Source: CAZMZW01 sp964571135 (lineage in GTDB: Bacteria; Chloroflexota; Anaerolineae; Anaerolineales; Anaerolineaceae). From it: a stretch of DNA of 64,000 bases. Every line of letters starts with the position of its first letter. Positions within the stretch are counted from its first letter, which is position 1. The notes below the pieces were generated by a model. The model had not been told where the DNA came from, ran no database searches, and worked only from the letters and a program-made list of their open reading frames with translations. The DNA lies in contig CAZMZW010000004.1 of NCBI GenBank assembly GCA_964571135.1, positions 1 to 64,000 on the forward strand, read 5' to 3'. A program made the position numbers and the translations under genes. Positions 1-9,074 of the stretch are shown here, piece after piece.

Positions 1-97
1 GAACTCAGTCCTTCGTGTTTACTTAATTTATGTCCAATAAATGGGGTGCACTACACAAGCCGCCCCTTTCAATTTCAAATAATGTTCAATTTTCGAA

Positions 98-799
98 CTA
101 GATAATTGCCCATTGGGTCATCTCAAAACTTTCACCCGGTTTTAAGATCGCTACCTTCGCACTTGTCTCCGCTTCCACCTTTTGTTTCCATTGGTCAGCA
201 TCCTGAAGTAATCTTTTTACGCTGTTGTAATGGATGGGAATGACCAGTTTGGGTTTGAGTAGTTTGACAGCTCTCAGCGCATCCGCCGGATCCATTGTAT
301 ATAATCCGCCGATGGGCAGCATTGCCAGATCAATCCCTTCTTCACCAATGAGCGCCATATCCCCGAACAACCCGGTATCACCTGCCAGATAAATCTTTTC
401 GTTCTGCAGGGTGGTCAATACAAATCCCGCCGCCAAACCGCCATAAGTGCCATCCGGCAGGGAAGAACCGTGCAGGGCAAAGGTCATCCTTAAATGACCG
501 AAAGGGAACTGCAAACTTCCCCCCACCTGTAACATATCGGTTTCCACACCCTGCTTATCCAGCCAATCCCCGATTTCAGTATTGCAGATCACTTTGGCGC
601 CTGTCCGTCCGGAGATCTCGATGGCATCCCCCAGATGGTCGTCATGTCCGTGGGTAACCAGTAAATAATCCACCTGCACTTCTTCCGCTTTTGTTTTGAC
701 TGCCCCATTTCCCTTAAAGTAGGGGTCAACAATTAAATGAAAATCCCCAGTTTCAATTCCGATGGTTGCGTGACCGTAAAATGTGATTTTGCTTCCCAT
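98..799 (-). CDS. UPF0173-type MBL-fold metal-dependent hydrolase
   Basis: The 233-residue protein has the metallo-beta-lactamase fold signature: HGHDDH at residues 50-55, a further His at 110, the bridging Asp in GDTG at 141 and a C-terminal His at 190 (PIHYNS). All expected di-metal ligands are therefore present. Length matches the UPF0173 (YtkL-like) family of small cytoplasmic hydrolases, whose substrate is unknown. The ATG at 799 is preceded by AGAGGTGA at good spacing. It is divergent from the aminopeptidase gene at 904, with about 100 bases between them that must hold both promoters. Family assignment is firm; the substrate is not. Confidence 0.9.
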   Translation of the reverse strand: MGSKITFYGHATIGIETGDFHLIVDPYFKGNGAVKTKAEEVQVDYLLVTHGHDDHLGDAIEISGRTGAKVICNTEIGDWLDKQGVETDMLQVGGSLQFPFGHLRMTFALHGSSLPDGTYGGLAAGFVLTTLQNEKIYLAGDTGLFGDMALIGEEGIDLAMLPIGGLYTMDPADALRAVKLLKPKLVIPIHYNSVKRLLQDADQWKQKVEAETSAKVAILKPGESFEMTQWAII

Positions 800-903
800 G
801 GTTCACCTCTTTATTATTCTGAGAAAGGAAAAACGCTACCAGTCCTCTCCTACTAATATAGTATAAAATACAAGCGTTTGTAAATTAATCTTGGAGAAAC
901 CTC

Positions 904-2013
904 ATGCTCGATCCCCGGGTTGAAAAATTAGCCAGTCTTTTAGTCAATTATTCCATCGGCGTCAAACCCAAACAGCGCGTGCTGATCCACGGGGAAAGTG
1001 GTTCAGAACCTCTTCTGAAGGAATGTTTCAAGCAGTGTTTGCAGATCGGCGCTTATCCTTTCATCACCACTTACACCGAGGAATATTTTTATTCAGTAAT
1101 TCGTTATGCCCAGCCGGAACAATTTAAATATATCCTCGAACCTTTTATGCACTTAATGGAAACCATTGACGCCCGCATCCGCATTGAAGGCGAGACTAAT
1201 ACCAGGGAAATTTCCCAGCTTGACCCGGAAAAGGTTTCCAAATTCTATGCAGAAAGCGGCAAGGTGACTAATCGCATGCTGGAACGCGAAGCCAAAGGTG
1301 AGATGAAATGGGTGCTGGCGCTTTATCCCACCAACGCCTATGCCCAGGATGCTGATATGAGCCTTCCGGATTTTGAAGATTTCGTTTTCAACGCCTGCAT
1401 GCCGGATATGAAAGACCCGGTGGGTTATTGGAAAAAGGTGGCTGCCCAGCAGGAAAAACAGGTAGCCTGGCTCAAGGGCAAAAAGAAGGTGCACGTCATC
1501 GCTCCCGGAACTGACCTGACCCTGCGCATTGATGACCGCCCATTTAAAAGCTGCGCCTGTGAGGTTAATGTGCCAGATGGCGAGGTTTTCACCTCTCCCA
1601 TCGAAAATTCAGCCAACGGGCATGTTTATTTTTCTTACCCCACATCACACCTGGGTACGCAGGTGGTGGGAGTGCGCCTGGAATTCAAAGATGGCAGATG
1701 TATTAAAGCTACGGCTGAGAAAAATGAAAAATATCTGAACAAAATGCTGGATATTGATGAGGGCGCTCGCTTTCTTGGTGAATTTGCCATCGGTACCAAC
1801 GAAGGAATCACCAAAGCCACCGGCCAGATCCTTTTTGATGAAAAGATTGGCGGTAGTTTTCACATGGCGCTCGGAAAAAGCTATGCAGAAACCCTGGGCG
1901 TCAACGATTCCCAGATCCACTGGGATATGATCTGCGACCTTAAGAAGGGCGGGCAGATCCATATCGACGACCAGTTGGTTTATCAGGATGGCAAATTCAT
2001 CATCGAGTTCTAG
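904..2013 (+). CDS. M29 family metallo-aminopeptidase
   Basis: The 369-residue product matches the thermophilic aminopeptidase family (peptidase family M29, AmpS/AmpT type), cytoplasmic exopeptidases with two divalent metals. The metal-site region is recognisable in the C-terminal half: a Glu in SPIENSANG, then GTNEGI, DEKIGG, SFHMALG and HWDMICDL, in the family's usual order and with its conserved His residues. The ATG follows TTGGAGAAACC, a reasonable ribosome site. Full length for the family. It stands alone between the divergent hydrolase and a broken thioesterase gene 68 bases downstream. Confidence 0.93.
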   Translation: MLDPRVEKLASLLVNYSIGVKPKQRVLIHGESGSEPLLKECFKQCLQIGAYPFITTYTEEYFYSVIRYAQPEQFKYILEPFMHLMETIDARIRIEGETNTREISQLDPEKVSKFYAESGKVTNRMLEREAKGEMKWVLALYPTNAYAQDADMSLPDFEDFVFNACMPDMKDPVGYWKKVAAQQEKQVAWLKGKKKVHVIAPGTDLTLRIDDRPFKSCACEVNVPDGEVFTSPIENSANGHVYFSYPTSHLGTQVVGVRLEFKDGRCIKATAEKNEKYLNKMLDIDEGARFLGEFAIGTNEGITKATGQILFDEKIGGSFHMALGKSYAETLGVNDSQIHWDMICDLKKGGQIHIDDQLVYQDGKFIIEF

Positions 2014-2080
2014 AACCTTTTACATCGCTGGTTGGCTGCGACGGCTCCAATGCGGCAGTTAATATTAATTTGAGGGAATC

Positions 2081-2869
2081 ATGGAAATTCAAACCATCTG
2101 GAATGAGATCATTTCCATAAATTTTTCTGAAACCGACTTTCAGCAACAATGGAAACCGTCTGCTTTTTTTACCGCCATGCAGGAGGTTGGTTCCCTGCAC
2201 GCCACTCATCTGGGTTATGACTACAAGGATATGTTCGCCGCTAATATGAGCTGGGTGCTCTCCCGCGTAAAAATCCAATTCAATTCTTTTCCGAAAGTCG
2301 GGGAAAAGATCAACATCCAGTCCTAGCCCAAGGGCATCCATAACAAGCTTTTCTTTATGCGCGATTTCTTCTTTCTTAGCGCAGAAGGCAGCCCATTCGC
2401 AGCGGCTACCTGTGCCTTTGTCCTGATCAATATAAAAGAGCGGCGCATTCTGCCCTGGCGCGTTTTGAAAGGCGAACTTCCCGATAACCAGGGTTTAAGT
2501 GCCATCGAGCAATTCCCTGAACGCCTCGATCTGCCAGAGAGTATCCAGGAATCCTTCTCTGTCCAGGCGCGATACAGCGATGTGGATTTGATGGGGCATG
2601 TCAACAATGCCCGTTACATTGAATGGATCACCGATAGTTTTCCCATACAGCAATTTCAGACCCATCAGTTGAAATGGCTTCAGATCAACTACCTGAGTGA
2701 GATCAAACCCGGTGAGAATATTTCTATATGCAGTGAAATGGATAAAAAAGATTCATCCGTTTCATACATTTTTGGTAAAAATCTCACCGCCGGCAATATT
2801 GCCTTTGAGGCTGCCCTAAAGTGGGGAAACAAGATTGCGTTGTCGCCCCAAGGTGCTCCTCGCAATTAG
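2081..2869 (+). pseudogene. Acyl-ACP thioesterase interrupted by one in-frame amber codon
   Basis: Two open stretches, 2081-2323 and 2327-2869, lie in the same reading frame and are separated only by TAG at 2324-2326. Together they give about 262 codons, the length of a bacterial acyl-ACP thioesterase with two hotdog domains. The stop sits before PKGIHNKLFFMRDF; family members normally read Trp-Pro there, so a TGG to TAG change explains it. The first hotdog contains MQEVGSLHATHLGYDY. The second contains RYSDVDLMGHVNNARY, with the catalytic-type Asp and His but Met where plant-type enzymes have Asn. The rest of the frame is intact, so the lesion is recent, a sequencing error, or read through. 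Such enzymes release fatty acids from ACP. Confidence 0.85.
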
Positions 2870-2917
2870 CCTCAAAGCCTATATGGTATTATTATTTTGT
2901 TACCTAAAAGGTTACTT

Positions 2918-3787
2918 ATGAAAATAACCCTCGGCCTGGCACAGATCAACACCGTCCTGGGCAGCCCCGAAAGAAACCTGGTCAAACACCAGGATTATAT
3001 TGAAAAAGCTCTTCTGAAGGGCGTTGAATTGCTGGTCTTCCCCGAACTTTCCCTCACAGGTTATGTATTGCAGGACCTCGTCCCGTCAGTCGCGTGCAAA
3101 GCTTCTGCGGAGGATCCCATCCTGGCTGAATTGTTAAAATCCAGCCACCAATTGGATCTGGTCGTGGGTTTTCCGGAAGAGGACGAACGCAACCGCTTTT
3201 TCATTTCCTCTGCCTACCTTTCCAAAGGCAAGATCGTCCATGTGCACCGCAAGGTGTACCTGCCAACCTACGGCATGTTCGACGAAGGTCGTTTTTTTGC
3301 CTGGGGTGATTCCATTCAGGCCTTCGACACCCGCTTTGGGCGAATGGGTATGCTTATCTGTGAGGATTTCTGGCACTCTTCTCCACCGTATTTGCTCTGG
3401 CTGGATGGGGCGGATATTTTCCTTTTCACCTCCGCATCTCCCGGTCGCGGCCTGAGCGCTGACTCAAAGCTGGGCACCTCCCGCTGGGTGGAATCCATTA
3501 ACCAGGCGTATGCCGGGTTATATACCTCCTTTGTGGTACATGCCAACCGCGCCGGGTATGAGGACGGTCTGCACTTTTGGGGCGGCTCGACCATTTTCAA
3601 TCCGGATGGTGAACTGGTCAGCCAGGCACCTTACCACGAAGAGGGTTTATGCGTCTCAACACTGGATCTCAATCAACTGCACCGCACCCGCGCCCGTCTG
3701 CCCCTCTTGAGAGATGAACGTACCGGTATGGTTCAGCGTGAACTCAACCGAATATTAAGTCAGGAAAAAAATAATTCAGGCAGGTGA
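2918..3787 (+). CDS. Carbon-nitrogen hydrolase, glutaminase half of NAD synthetase
   Basis: This is a nitrilase-superfamily domain with the Glu-Lys-Cys triad visible: Glu43 in FPELSLTGY, Lys112 in HRKVYLPTYGMFDEGRF and Cys148 in LICEDFW. That pattern and the position directly before the synthetase gene match the N-terminal glutaminase domain of glutamine-dependent NAD synthetase, which hydrolyses glutamine and passes ammonia on. I start it at ATG 2918, preceded by AAAAGG; a TTG 21 bases upstream is less likely. The next gene begins one base after its stop, so the two are surely co-translated. About 289 residues. Confidence 0.88.
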   Translation: MKITLGLAQINTVLGSPERNLVKHQDYIEKALLKGVELLVFPELSLTGYVLQDLVPSVACKASAEDPILAELLKSSHQLDLVVGFPEEDERNRFFISSAYLSKGKIVHVHRKVYLPTYGMFDEGRFFAWGDSIQAFDTRFGRMGMLICEDFWHSSPPYLLWLDGADIFLFTSASPGRGLSADSKLGTSRWVESINQAYAGLYTSFVVHANRAGYEDGLHFWGGSTIFNPDGELVSQAPYHEEGLCVSTLDLNQLHRTRARLPLLRDERTGMVQRELNRILSQEKNNSGR

Positions 3788-3788
3788 T

Positions 3789-4610
3789 ATGGGCGATTTG
3801 ACAATTAATACCGGGCTGGCTCGCCGCATCCTCACCGGATTTATCCGCACTGAGATCAGCCGCGTTGGTTTCAAACGTGCTGTGATCGGCCTTTCCGGCG
3901 GAGTGGATTCCGCTCTATCCTGTTTTTTGGCAGCTGAAGCATTGGGGTCAGAGAATGTACTGGCAGTCCGCATGCCCTATAAAACCTCGTCAGCCGATTC
4001 GCTTGAACATGCTCAACTGGTGATCGACCAGCTTGGGCTGCAATCCATCACCATTCCCATTACCGAAATGGCAGATGGGATCATTCATCAATTTCCGGAC
4101 ATGGATCACTTGCGGATGGGCAATGTGTTGGCTCGTATGCGCATGATCGTCCTTTACGATCAGTCCGCTATTTTTAACGGCCTGGTGGTGGGCACCAGTA
4201 ATAAAACCGAGATCCTGCTGGGCTATTCCACCCTTTTTGGCGATTCCGCCTGCGCACTAAATCCGCTGGGCGACCTGTATAAAACCCAATTGCGCCAATT
4301 AGCCACAGCCATGGATGTACCCGGGGTGATCGTTGAAAAAGCTCCTACGGCTGACCTTTGGGTTGGTCAGACGGATGAAGGCGAACTGGGCTTCACTTAT
4401 GCGGATGTGGACAAACTGCTTTACCATTTGATAGACGAACGCTTCACGCCGGCAGAATGTGTGGAATCCGGTTTCACCCAGCAATTTGTGGATGCCGTGG
4501 TAACGCGCATCCGCCGCTATCATTTCAAACGGATCATGCCCCCGGTAGCCAAGCTGAGCAACCGCACGGTAGGTTATGATTTCCTGTACTTGCGCGATTG
4601 GGGAACATAA
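3789..4610 (+). CDS. nadE: NAD(+) synthetase, ammonia-channel synthetase half
   Basis: The 273-residue protein carries the PP-loop SGGVDS at residues 36-41 of the adenine nucleotide alpha hydrolase fold, followed by GTSNKTE and PTADLWVGQTDE, which are characteristic of NadE. It adenylates deamido-NAD and amidates it to NAD. It starts one base after the stop of the glutaminase-like gene and is in a different frame, so the glutamine-dependent enzyme is encoded here as two polypeptides rather than one of about 560 residues. Both halves look complete and functional. Confidence 0.94.
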   Translation: MGDLTINTGLARRILTGFIRTEISRVGFKRAVIGLSGGVDSALSCFLAAEALGSENVLAVRMPYKTSSADSLEHAQLVIDQLGLQSITIPITEMADGIIHQFPDMDHLRMGNVLARMRMIVLYDQSAIFNGLVVGTSNKTEILLGYSTLFGDSACALNPLGDLYKTQLRQLATAMDVPGVIVEKAPTADLWVGQTDEGELGFTYADVDKLLYHLIDERFTPAECVESGFTQQFVDAVVTRIRRYHFKRIMPPVAKLSNRTVGYDFLYLRDWGT

Positions 4611-4640
4611 TTTTCAATACATAAATAATAAGAGGTTCAA

Positions 4641-5654
4641 ATGAACTGGCGCGATCAACTTAAAGGTGACCCTTTTCCCTGGCTGTTGGAAACAAAGGAT
4701 CCTGGTCCACGCTATCTGGCACTGCGCGACCTGTTGGACACATCCTCAAATTCCCCTGATTTGCAGGAAGCAAAAAAGAAAGCTCACTCGGCTGGTCCGA
4801 TCGCCACTATTCTGGATAACATGCAGCCGGATGGATTTTGGGATAAACCCGGTCCAGGTTATTCGCGAAAATATATTTCAACAGTCTGGTCGATCATCTT
4901 GTTAGCCCAATTGGGCGCCAATATGGAAATGGATGAAAGGATTACCAAAGCTGTTTACTATTACTTTGAGAATGCGTTCACTCCCATTGGTCAGATTTCA
5001 GCATCCAGAGCGCCTTCCGGTATGGCCGACTGCCTTCAGGGAAATATGTGTTGGGCTTTGCAGGAACTCGGCTGTCATGATGAAAGGCTGGATAAAGCTT
5101 TTGAATGGATGGCGCGCAGCGTGACCGGTGAAGGTATTGCTCCAATGACAGATAAAAATGCCAGGATCCGCTATTATGCCGGCAAGTGCGGACCACTGTT
5201 TGCCTGCGGCGCAAATGATAAAAAATCCTGCGGCTGGGGAGCTGCCAAGGTCATGCTCGCCTTTGCCAGACTACCCCGAGAGAAACACACCCCCCTCATC
5301 GAAAGTGCAATCCAGCAGGGAGTTGATTTCCTATTCAGCGTCAATCCTGTTCAGGCGTTGTGGCCATTTCCTTATTATCCAAAGCCCAGCGGGAACTGGT
5401 GGAAGTTCGGCTTCCCGGTTTTTTACATCACTGACCTGCTCCAAATAGCAGAATCCCTGGTTTTACTGGGTTACGGTCGCGATAAACGCCTGGTTGATAC
5501 CTTGGATCTCATCCGCAATAAACAAGATGATCTAGGCCGCTGGCTGCAGGAATTTAGTTATCAAGACAAGACCTGGGTGGACTTAGGACCGAAAAAGCAG
5601 CCCAATAAGTGGGTGACAATCCGCGCGCTGAGAGTACTTAAAGGGGTGGAGTAG
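4641..5654 (+). CDS. Alpha/alpha-toroid (prenyltransferase/squalene-oxidase-like) protein
   Basis: The 337-residue protein has repeated helical motifs with aromatic and glycine-rich turns, such as MQPDGFWDKPGPGYSRKY, GNMCWALQELG and KCGPLFACGANDKKSCGWG, as in terpenoid-cyclase/prenyltransferase toroid folds. Similar Chloroflexota proteins are often labelled nitrogen fixation protein NifH, which the sequence does not support: there is no P-loop. The conserved WWKFGFPVFY segment and a cysteine cluster near the middle may be functional. No signal peptide. It follows nadE by 30 bases behind AAGAGG and may share its transcript. The enzymatic role is unknown. Confidence 0.7.
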   Translation: MNWRDQLKGDPFPWLLETKDPGPRYLALRDLLDTSSNSPDLQEAKKKAHSAGPIATILDNMQPDGFWDKPGPGYSRKYISTVWSIILLAQLGANMEMDERITKAVYYYFENAFTPIGQISASRAPSGMADCLQGNMCWALQELGCHDERLDKAFEWMARSVTGEGIAPMTDKNARIRYYAGKCGPLFACGANDKKSCGWGAAKVMLAFARLPREKHTPLIESAIQQGVDFLFSVNPVQALWPFPYYPKPSGNWWKFGFPVFYITDLLQIAESLVLLGYGRDKRLVDTLDLIRNKQDDLGRWLQEFSYQDKTWVDLGPKKQPNKWVTIRALRVLKGVE

Positions 5655-5680
5655 AATAAGGGGAATTTGAGAAAAACTTT

Positions 5681-6289
5681 TTGAAAAAACAGGCTTGTTT
5701 ATTAATCATCATTTGTTTTTTGACCTGGGCACTTTCCGCCTGCGTCACGATCACATTAAAAGATCCGACCCAGACTCCACTCCTGCCGACCGCCCGGCCT
5801 CTGCCAACGAACACAAGCATTCCGCCCACTCCACTACCTTCTTTGACACCCTCGCCCACTCCAACCACATCCCAGGGGGCAACCAGCGTTAAGATCTTCC
5901 TGATCGCCTTGAATGATAACGGCGCATCTGGAAAAAAGATCGGGTGCAATGACAGCGTTATCCCGGTATTAATCTATATTGATCCCACCCTGGGTGTTTT
6001 AAGAGCTTCCTTGAACGAACTGTTCAAGATGGAGGGGCAAAGAGAATATGGTTTATCCGGACTATACAATTCCCTCTATCAATCCCACCTCAGTATCGAT
6101 AGTTTAAACATCATCAATCGGGAAGCCATCGTTAAACTCAAAGGAACTCTCTCGTCAGGTGGTGTTTGCGATGATCCGCGGATCAAAGCCCAGCTGGAAG
6201 AGGCCGCCCTGCAGTTCAAGACCATTGATAGAGTATCAGTTTTTATCAATGGCATTCCGCTGGATCAGGTTCTTTCCGGACAGGGATAA
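5681..6289 (+). CDS. GerMN-domain lipoprotein
   Basis: The start is TTG (no closer ATG in frame). The N-terminus is a signal peptide ending in the lipobox LSAC with Cys21, so the product is a membrane-anchored lipoprotein. Residues of about 25-70 are a Thr/Pro-rich linker typical of extracytoplasmic Chloroflexota proteins. The remainder (VIPVLIYIDPTLGVLRASLN through to the C-terminus) resembles a GerMN domain, known from spore germination and envelope proteins, where it is thought to bind ligand or partners. The genome need not sporulate. 202 residues; function unknown. Confidence 0.75.
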   Translation: MKKQACLLIIICFLTWALSACVTITLKDPTQTPLLPTARPLPTNTSIPPTPLPSLTPSPTPTTSQGATSVKIFLIALNDNGASGKKIGCNDSVIPVLIYIDPTLGVLRASLNELFKMEGQREYGLSGLYNSLYQSHLSIDSLNIINREAIVKLKGTLSSGGVCDDPRIKAQLEEAALQFKTIDRVSVFINGIPLDQVLSGQG

Positions 6290-6331
6290 ATTCCCGCCAA
6301 TCACCAGCCAGAAAGGTTTTTTCATTTCAGG

Positions 6332-7582
6332 ATGAATCTATTTCATTTGCCGCCCGCCCTGCGCAACCGCCGCTTCACCACCTTTTGGGTCGGGTTGGTG
6401 ATTTCCAACATTGGCTCACAGATGCAAGTGACCGCCCTGCTCTGGCATCTGCGTTTGCTGAATAACAACCCAATCGCCGTGAGCGGGATTGGTATCGCCC
6501 GTTTTATCCCAATCTTACTTTTCGCGCCCATCGGCGGATTGATGGCAGATACCCATGATCGGCGCAAGATCATCTTCATCACCCAATCCACCATGACCAT
6601 CGTGGCCACCTGCCTGGGCATTCTCACGATCAGCGGAGTGATCCAGCTCTGGCATATTTACCTTCTCACCGGTATTCAGGCAACTGCCCTAGCTTTTGAT
6701 ATTCCCGCCCGCCAGTCCATGCCTCCCAACCTGGTGTCAAAGAAGGATCTCACCAGCGCTTTGAGTATACAATCGGTCGGTTTCAATACCGGTTCCATAA
6801 TTGGTCCGGCTTTAAGTGGATTGGTAATCGCCTACCTGGGCATGCAGTACGTTTATTTCATCAATGCCATTTCCTTTTTTGCGGTGTTGGTTGCTCTACT
6901 CATTATTGGTCCGGTTCAACAAAAGCTTCACAAAGTTAATCGCGGAATCCGCGAGAGTTTCGCTGCCATCCTGGACGGTGTTCGCTTCGTTATTCACCAA
7001 CCCATCATCTTCTCCAGCATGATCCTGGATTTCTTCGCTTCTTTCTTTTCTTCCGCCAACACCCTGATGCCTTTTGTAGCCCGGGATATCCTTCACTTGG
7101 ACGAGGTGGGTTACGGCTGGCTCTCCGCGGCTCAATCCATCGGTGCGGTCATCATGGGCTTTTTCATTTCCCAGCGTACAAACCTCAAACGACAGGGTTT
7201 GCTTTTATTATGGGCCGTGTTCCTCTTTGGATTGTTCACGGCTGTTTTTGGTCTCACCCGCAGTTTCCCGGCCGCTTTTATCTCATTGATCGTCATGGGT
7301 GCGGGTGACGACATCAGCACGATTTTACGCAATACCATCCGCCAGATCCACACCCCCGACCACGTGCGCGGACGGACCGTAAGCATGACTTTCATTTTCT
7401 TCCAGGGTGGTCCGCAATTAGGGGAGATTGAGGCCGGCCTGGTAGCGCAGGCATTTGGTATTCCGGCTGCCATCATCTCCGGCGGATTGGGTTGTATACT
7501 GGTGGTGGTGTTGGTTGCCCTGCGCGTCCCTCAATTGCGCAATTATGATGGGTTTGAACCTCAGCCAACTGCAGTTCATTGA
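6332..7582 (+). CDS. MFS transporter of the EntS/MFS_3 type
   Basis: The 416-residue protein has about 12 hydrophobic segments and the major facilitator loop motif GLMADTHDRRKI after the second or third segment. Overall it resembles the MFS_3 (enterobactin exporter-like) group, drug/proton antiporters of the inner membrane. The substrate is not predictable. The stop lies 15 bases before the ferredoxin gene, which has its own AAAGGAG site, so the two are probably one transcription unit. Confidence 0.87.
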   Translation: MNLFHLPPALRNRRFTTFWVGLVISNIGSQMQVTALLWHLRLLNNNPIAVSGIGIARFIPILLFAPIGGLMADTHDRRKIIFITQSTMTIVATCLGILTISGVIQLWHIYLLTGIQATALAFDIPARQSMPPNLVSKKDLTSALSIQSVGFNTGSIIGPALSGLVIAYLGMQYVYFINAISFFAVLVALLIIGPVQQKLHKVNRGIRESFAAILDGVRFVIHQPIIFSSMILDFFASFFSSANTLMPFVARDILHLDEVGYGWLSAAQSIGAVIMGFFISQRTNLKRQGLLLLWAVFLFGLFTAVFGLTRSFPAAFISLIVMGAGDDISTILRNTIRQIHTPDHVRGRTVSMTFIFFQGGPQLGEIEAGLVAQAFGIPAAIISGGLGCILVVVLVALRVPQLRNYDGFEPQPTAVH

Positions 7583-7597
7583 AAAGGAGAAAACAAA

Positions 7598-7873
7598 ATG
7601 AGTGACCAGAATTTCAAAGATCCCCAGCATCCATCCGGACCAGTTCAGGTGAAAAACCTGATTATTTCGGTAGACCGGAACCTTTGTATCGGCACCCAGC
7701 AATGTGTGGATGTAGCCGAAAAAACTTTTACTCTCGATAACGAAGGGGTTTCCTCAATATTAATGACTGCCGATTCAGAAGAGGAGAAATTGATCATTGA
7801 AGCAGCCCAAGGCTGCCCAATGAATGCGATTTTCGTAACCGATAAGGACGGCAACCCGGTCTATCCAAAATAA
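7598..7873 (+). CDS. 3Fe-4S-type ferredoxin
   Basis: The 91-residue protein has only three cluster cysteines: Cys30 and Cys36 (CIGTQQC) and Cys73 followed by Pro74 (GCP). Loss of the middle Cys from the usual CxxCxxC pattern is the hallmark of 3Fe-4S ferredoxins that serve cytochrome P450s and other oxidoreductases. Here no P450 or reductase is adjacent; the upstream neighbour is an MFS transporter. ATG 7598 follows AAAAGGAG. It ends before a convergent regulator gene. Confidence 0.85.
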   Translation: MSDQNFKDPQHPSGPVQVKNLIISVDRNLCIGTQQCVDVAEKTFTLDNEGVSSILMTADSEEEKLIIEAAQGCPMNAIFVTDKDGNPVYPK

Positions 7874-7910
7874 TAGTTGCCCAAATGATTCTGATCTAAA
7901 GATCACATTG

Positions 7911-7935
7911 GAGTCATTCTTTTCAAGAATGGCTC
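7911..7935. terminator. Convergent-gene hairpin
   Basis: Arms GAGTCATTCT (7911-7920) and AGAATGGCTC (7926-7935) pair over 10 bp with one T-G wobble around a five-base loop. It lies between the ferredoxin gene and the convergent GntR-LacI gene. Neither side has a strong T-run, so it may act as a weak bidirectional terminator. Confidence 0.5.
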
Positions 7936-7940
7936 AATAA

Positions 7941-9068
7941 TTAATTTACTTGTGAACAACCGCAGCTTCGCCGAATCACCAGTTTGGTTGGAAGAATAAT
8001 ATTTTCACATTTTTTTTGCCCGGAGCTGATGAGTTGTAAAAGCATATTCATGGATTTCATCCCCAGGTCATGGATGGGCACAGATACGGTTGTAAGGGGC
8101 GGTTCCACCAGGGAAGCAATTTCCAAATCGTGGTAACCAACCACCGCGATGTCCTCCGGAACTTTATACCCGCGTTCTTTAATTGCGCGAATCGCGCCAA
8201 CAGCCAGAGCATCACTGACCGCAAAAACCGCCGTGGGTTTCAGCCCTGAATTGACCAGCATCAGCCCGGCTTGATAGCCAGCCTCAATGCTGAATTCATT
8301 TACAGTCCGGATAAATAGTTGGCTTGCACCCCCACCCCTGGCGCGCAGCCCCTCTTGAAAACCTTCGTATATTTCTTTCCCATGCGGCGATTCCTGCGGC
8401 GAATTGATCAACCCAATGGAACCATGGCCGTGTTCAAGTAAATGGATTGCCGCCTGGAAAGCCGCACCAGCCGAATCCAGTTTCACTGCCGAATGGGAAA
8501 GATTGGGAACGTCCGCATAAACGATCGGGAATGGTAATACAGTTTCTCCATCATCCAATTTTTTTTGGAACTGAGGAGAAAAACTCTGAGAGGCAACAAT
8601 TACCCCATCTATATTTTTTGCGATTAAAAGTTCCAAATATTTTTCGGCCAGGTTTGGGTTATCTCCAATCCTCATTATCGAAATTAAAAAATGTTCATCG
8701 CGAGCAGCCTGCTCTGCCCCATTCAGAAATTCCGCATAAAAAGGAGTCAGATCCGGGAATAGTATTCCGATCAAATGCGAGCCGCGGTTTGATTCAAATG
8801 CCTTAAGCGCAAAGGGGGCATAATCCAGCACCACTGTTCCCTTGCCCGGCGTGGTAGAGACCAACCCTTTCTGTTCCAGCAGGTGGTAAGAACCGCGCAC
8901 GGTATGCAGGTGAATCCCCATTACATCGGCAGCAGGACGGATGGGCGGCAAATGCTCACCCGGTTTCAATTCTCCCGTGGAGATTAACCAACTGATCTGT
9001 TCACAAATTTGATTGGTTATTGGTTCTGAAGAATCTCTTTTAATACGGATTACATCCAGGATATTCAT
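7941..9068 (-). CDS. GntR-LacI hybrid transcriptional regulator
   Basis: Residues 1-75 are a GntR-type winged helix (ELKPGEHLPPIRPAADVMG, then HTVRGSYHLLEQKGLVST). Residues from about 95 to the end are a LacI/periplasmic-binding-like effector domain (SHLIGILFPDLTPFYAEF) ending in the typical LacI tail RRSCGC. This combination is known for sugar-responsive AraR/GntR-type repressors in Gram-positive bacteria and Chloroflexota. 375 residues. No obvious target operon is adjacent; the promoter has its own palindrome (see 9075-9109), which suggests autoregulation. Confidence 0.9.
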   Translation of the reverse strand: MNILDVIRIKRDSSEPITNQICEQISWLISTGELKPGEHLPPIRPAADVMGIHLHTVRGSYHLLEQKGLVSTTPGKGTVVLDYAPFALKAFESNRGSHLIGILFPDLTPFYAEFLNGAEQAARDEHFLISIMRIGDNPNLAEKYLELLIAKNIDGVIVASQSFSPQFQKKLDDGETVLPFPIVYADVPNLSHSAVKLDSAGAAFQAAIHLLEHGHGSIGLINSPQESPHGKEIYEGFQEGLRARGGGASQLFIRTVNEFSIEAGYQAGLMLVNSGLKPTAVFAVSDALAVGAIRAIKERGYKVPEDIAVVGYHDLEIASLVEPPLTTVSVPIHDLGMKSMNMLLQLISSGQKKCENIILPTKLVIRRSCGCSQVN

Positions 9069-9074
9069 AATCTA

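Noticed and set aside
4641..5654. Annotation as nitrogenase reductase NifH
   Set aside because: No P-loop or cluster cysteines of NifH; the repeats fit an alpha/alpha toroid fold.
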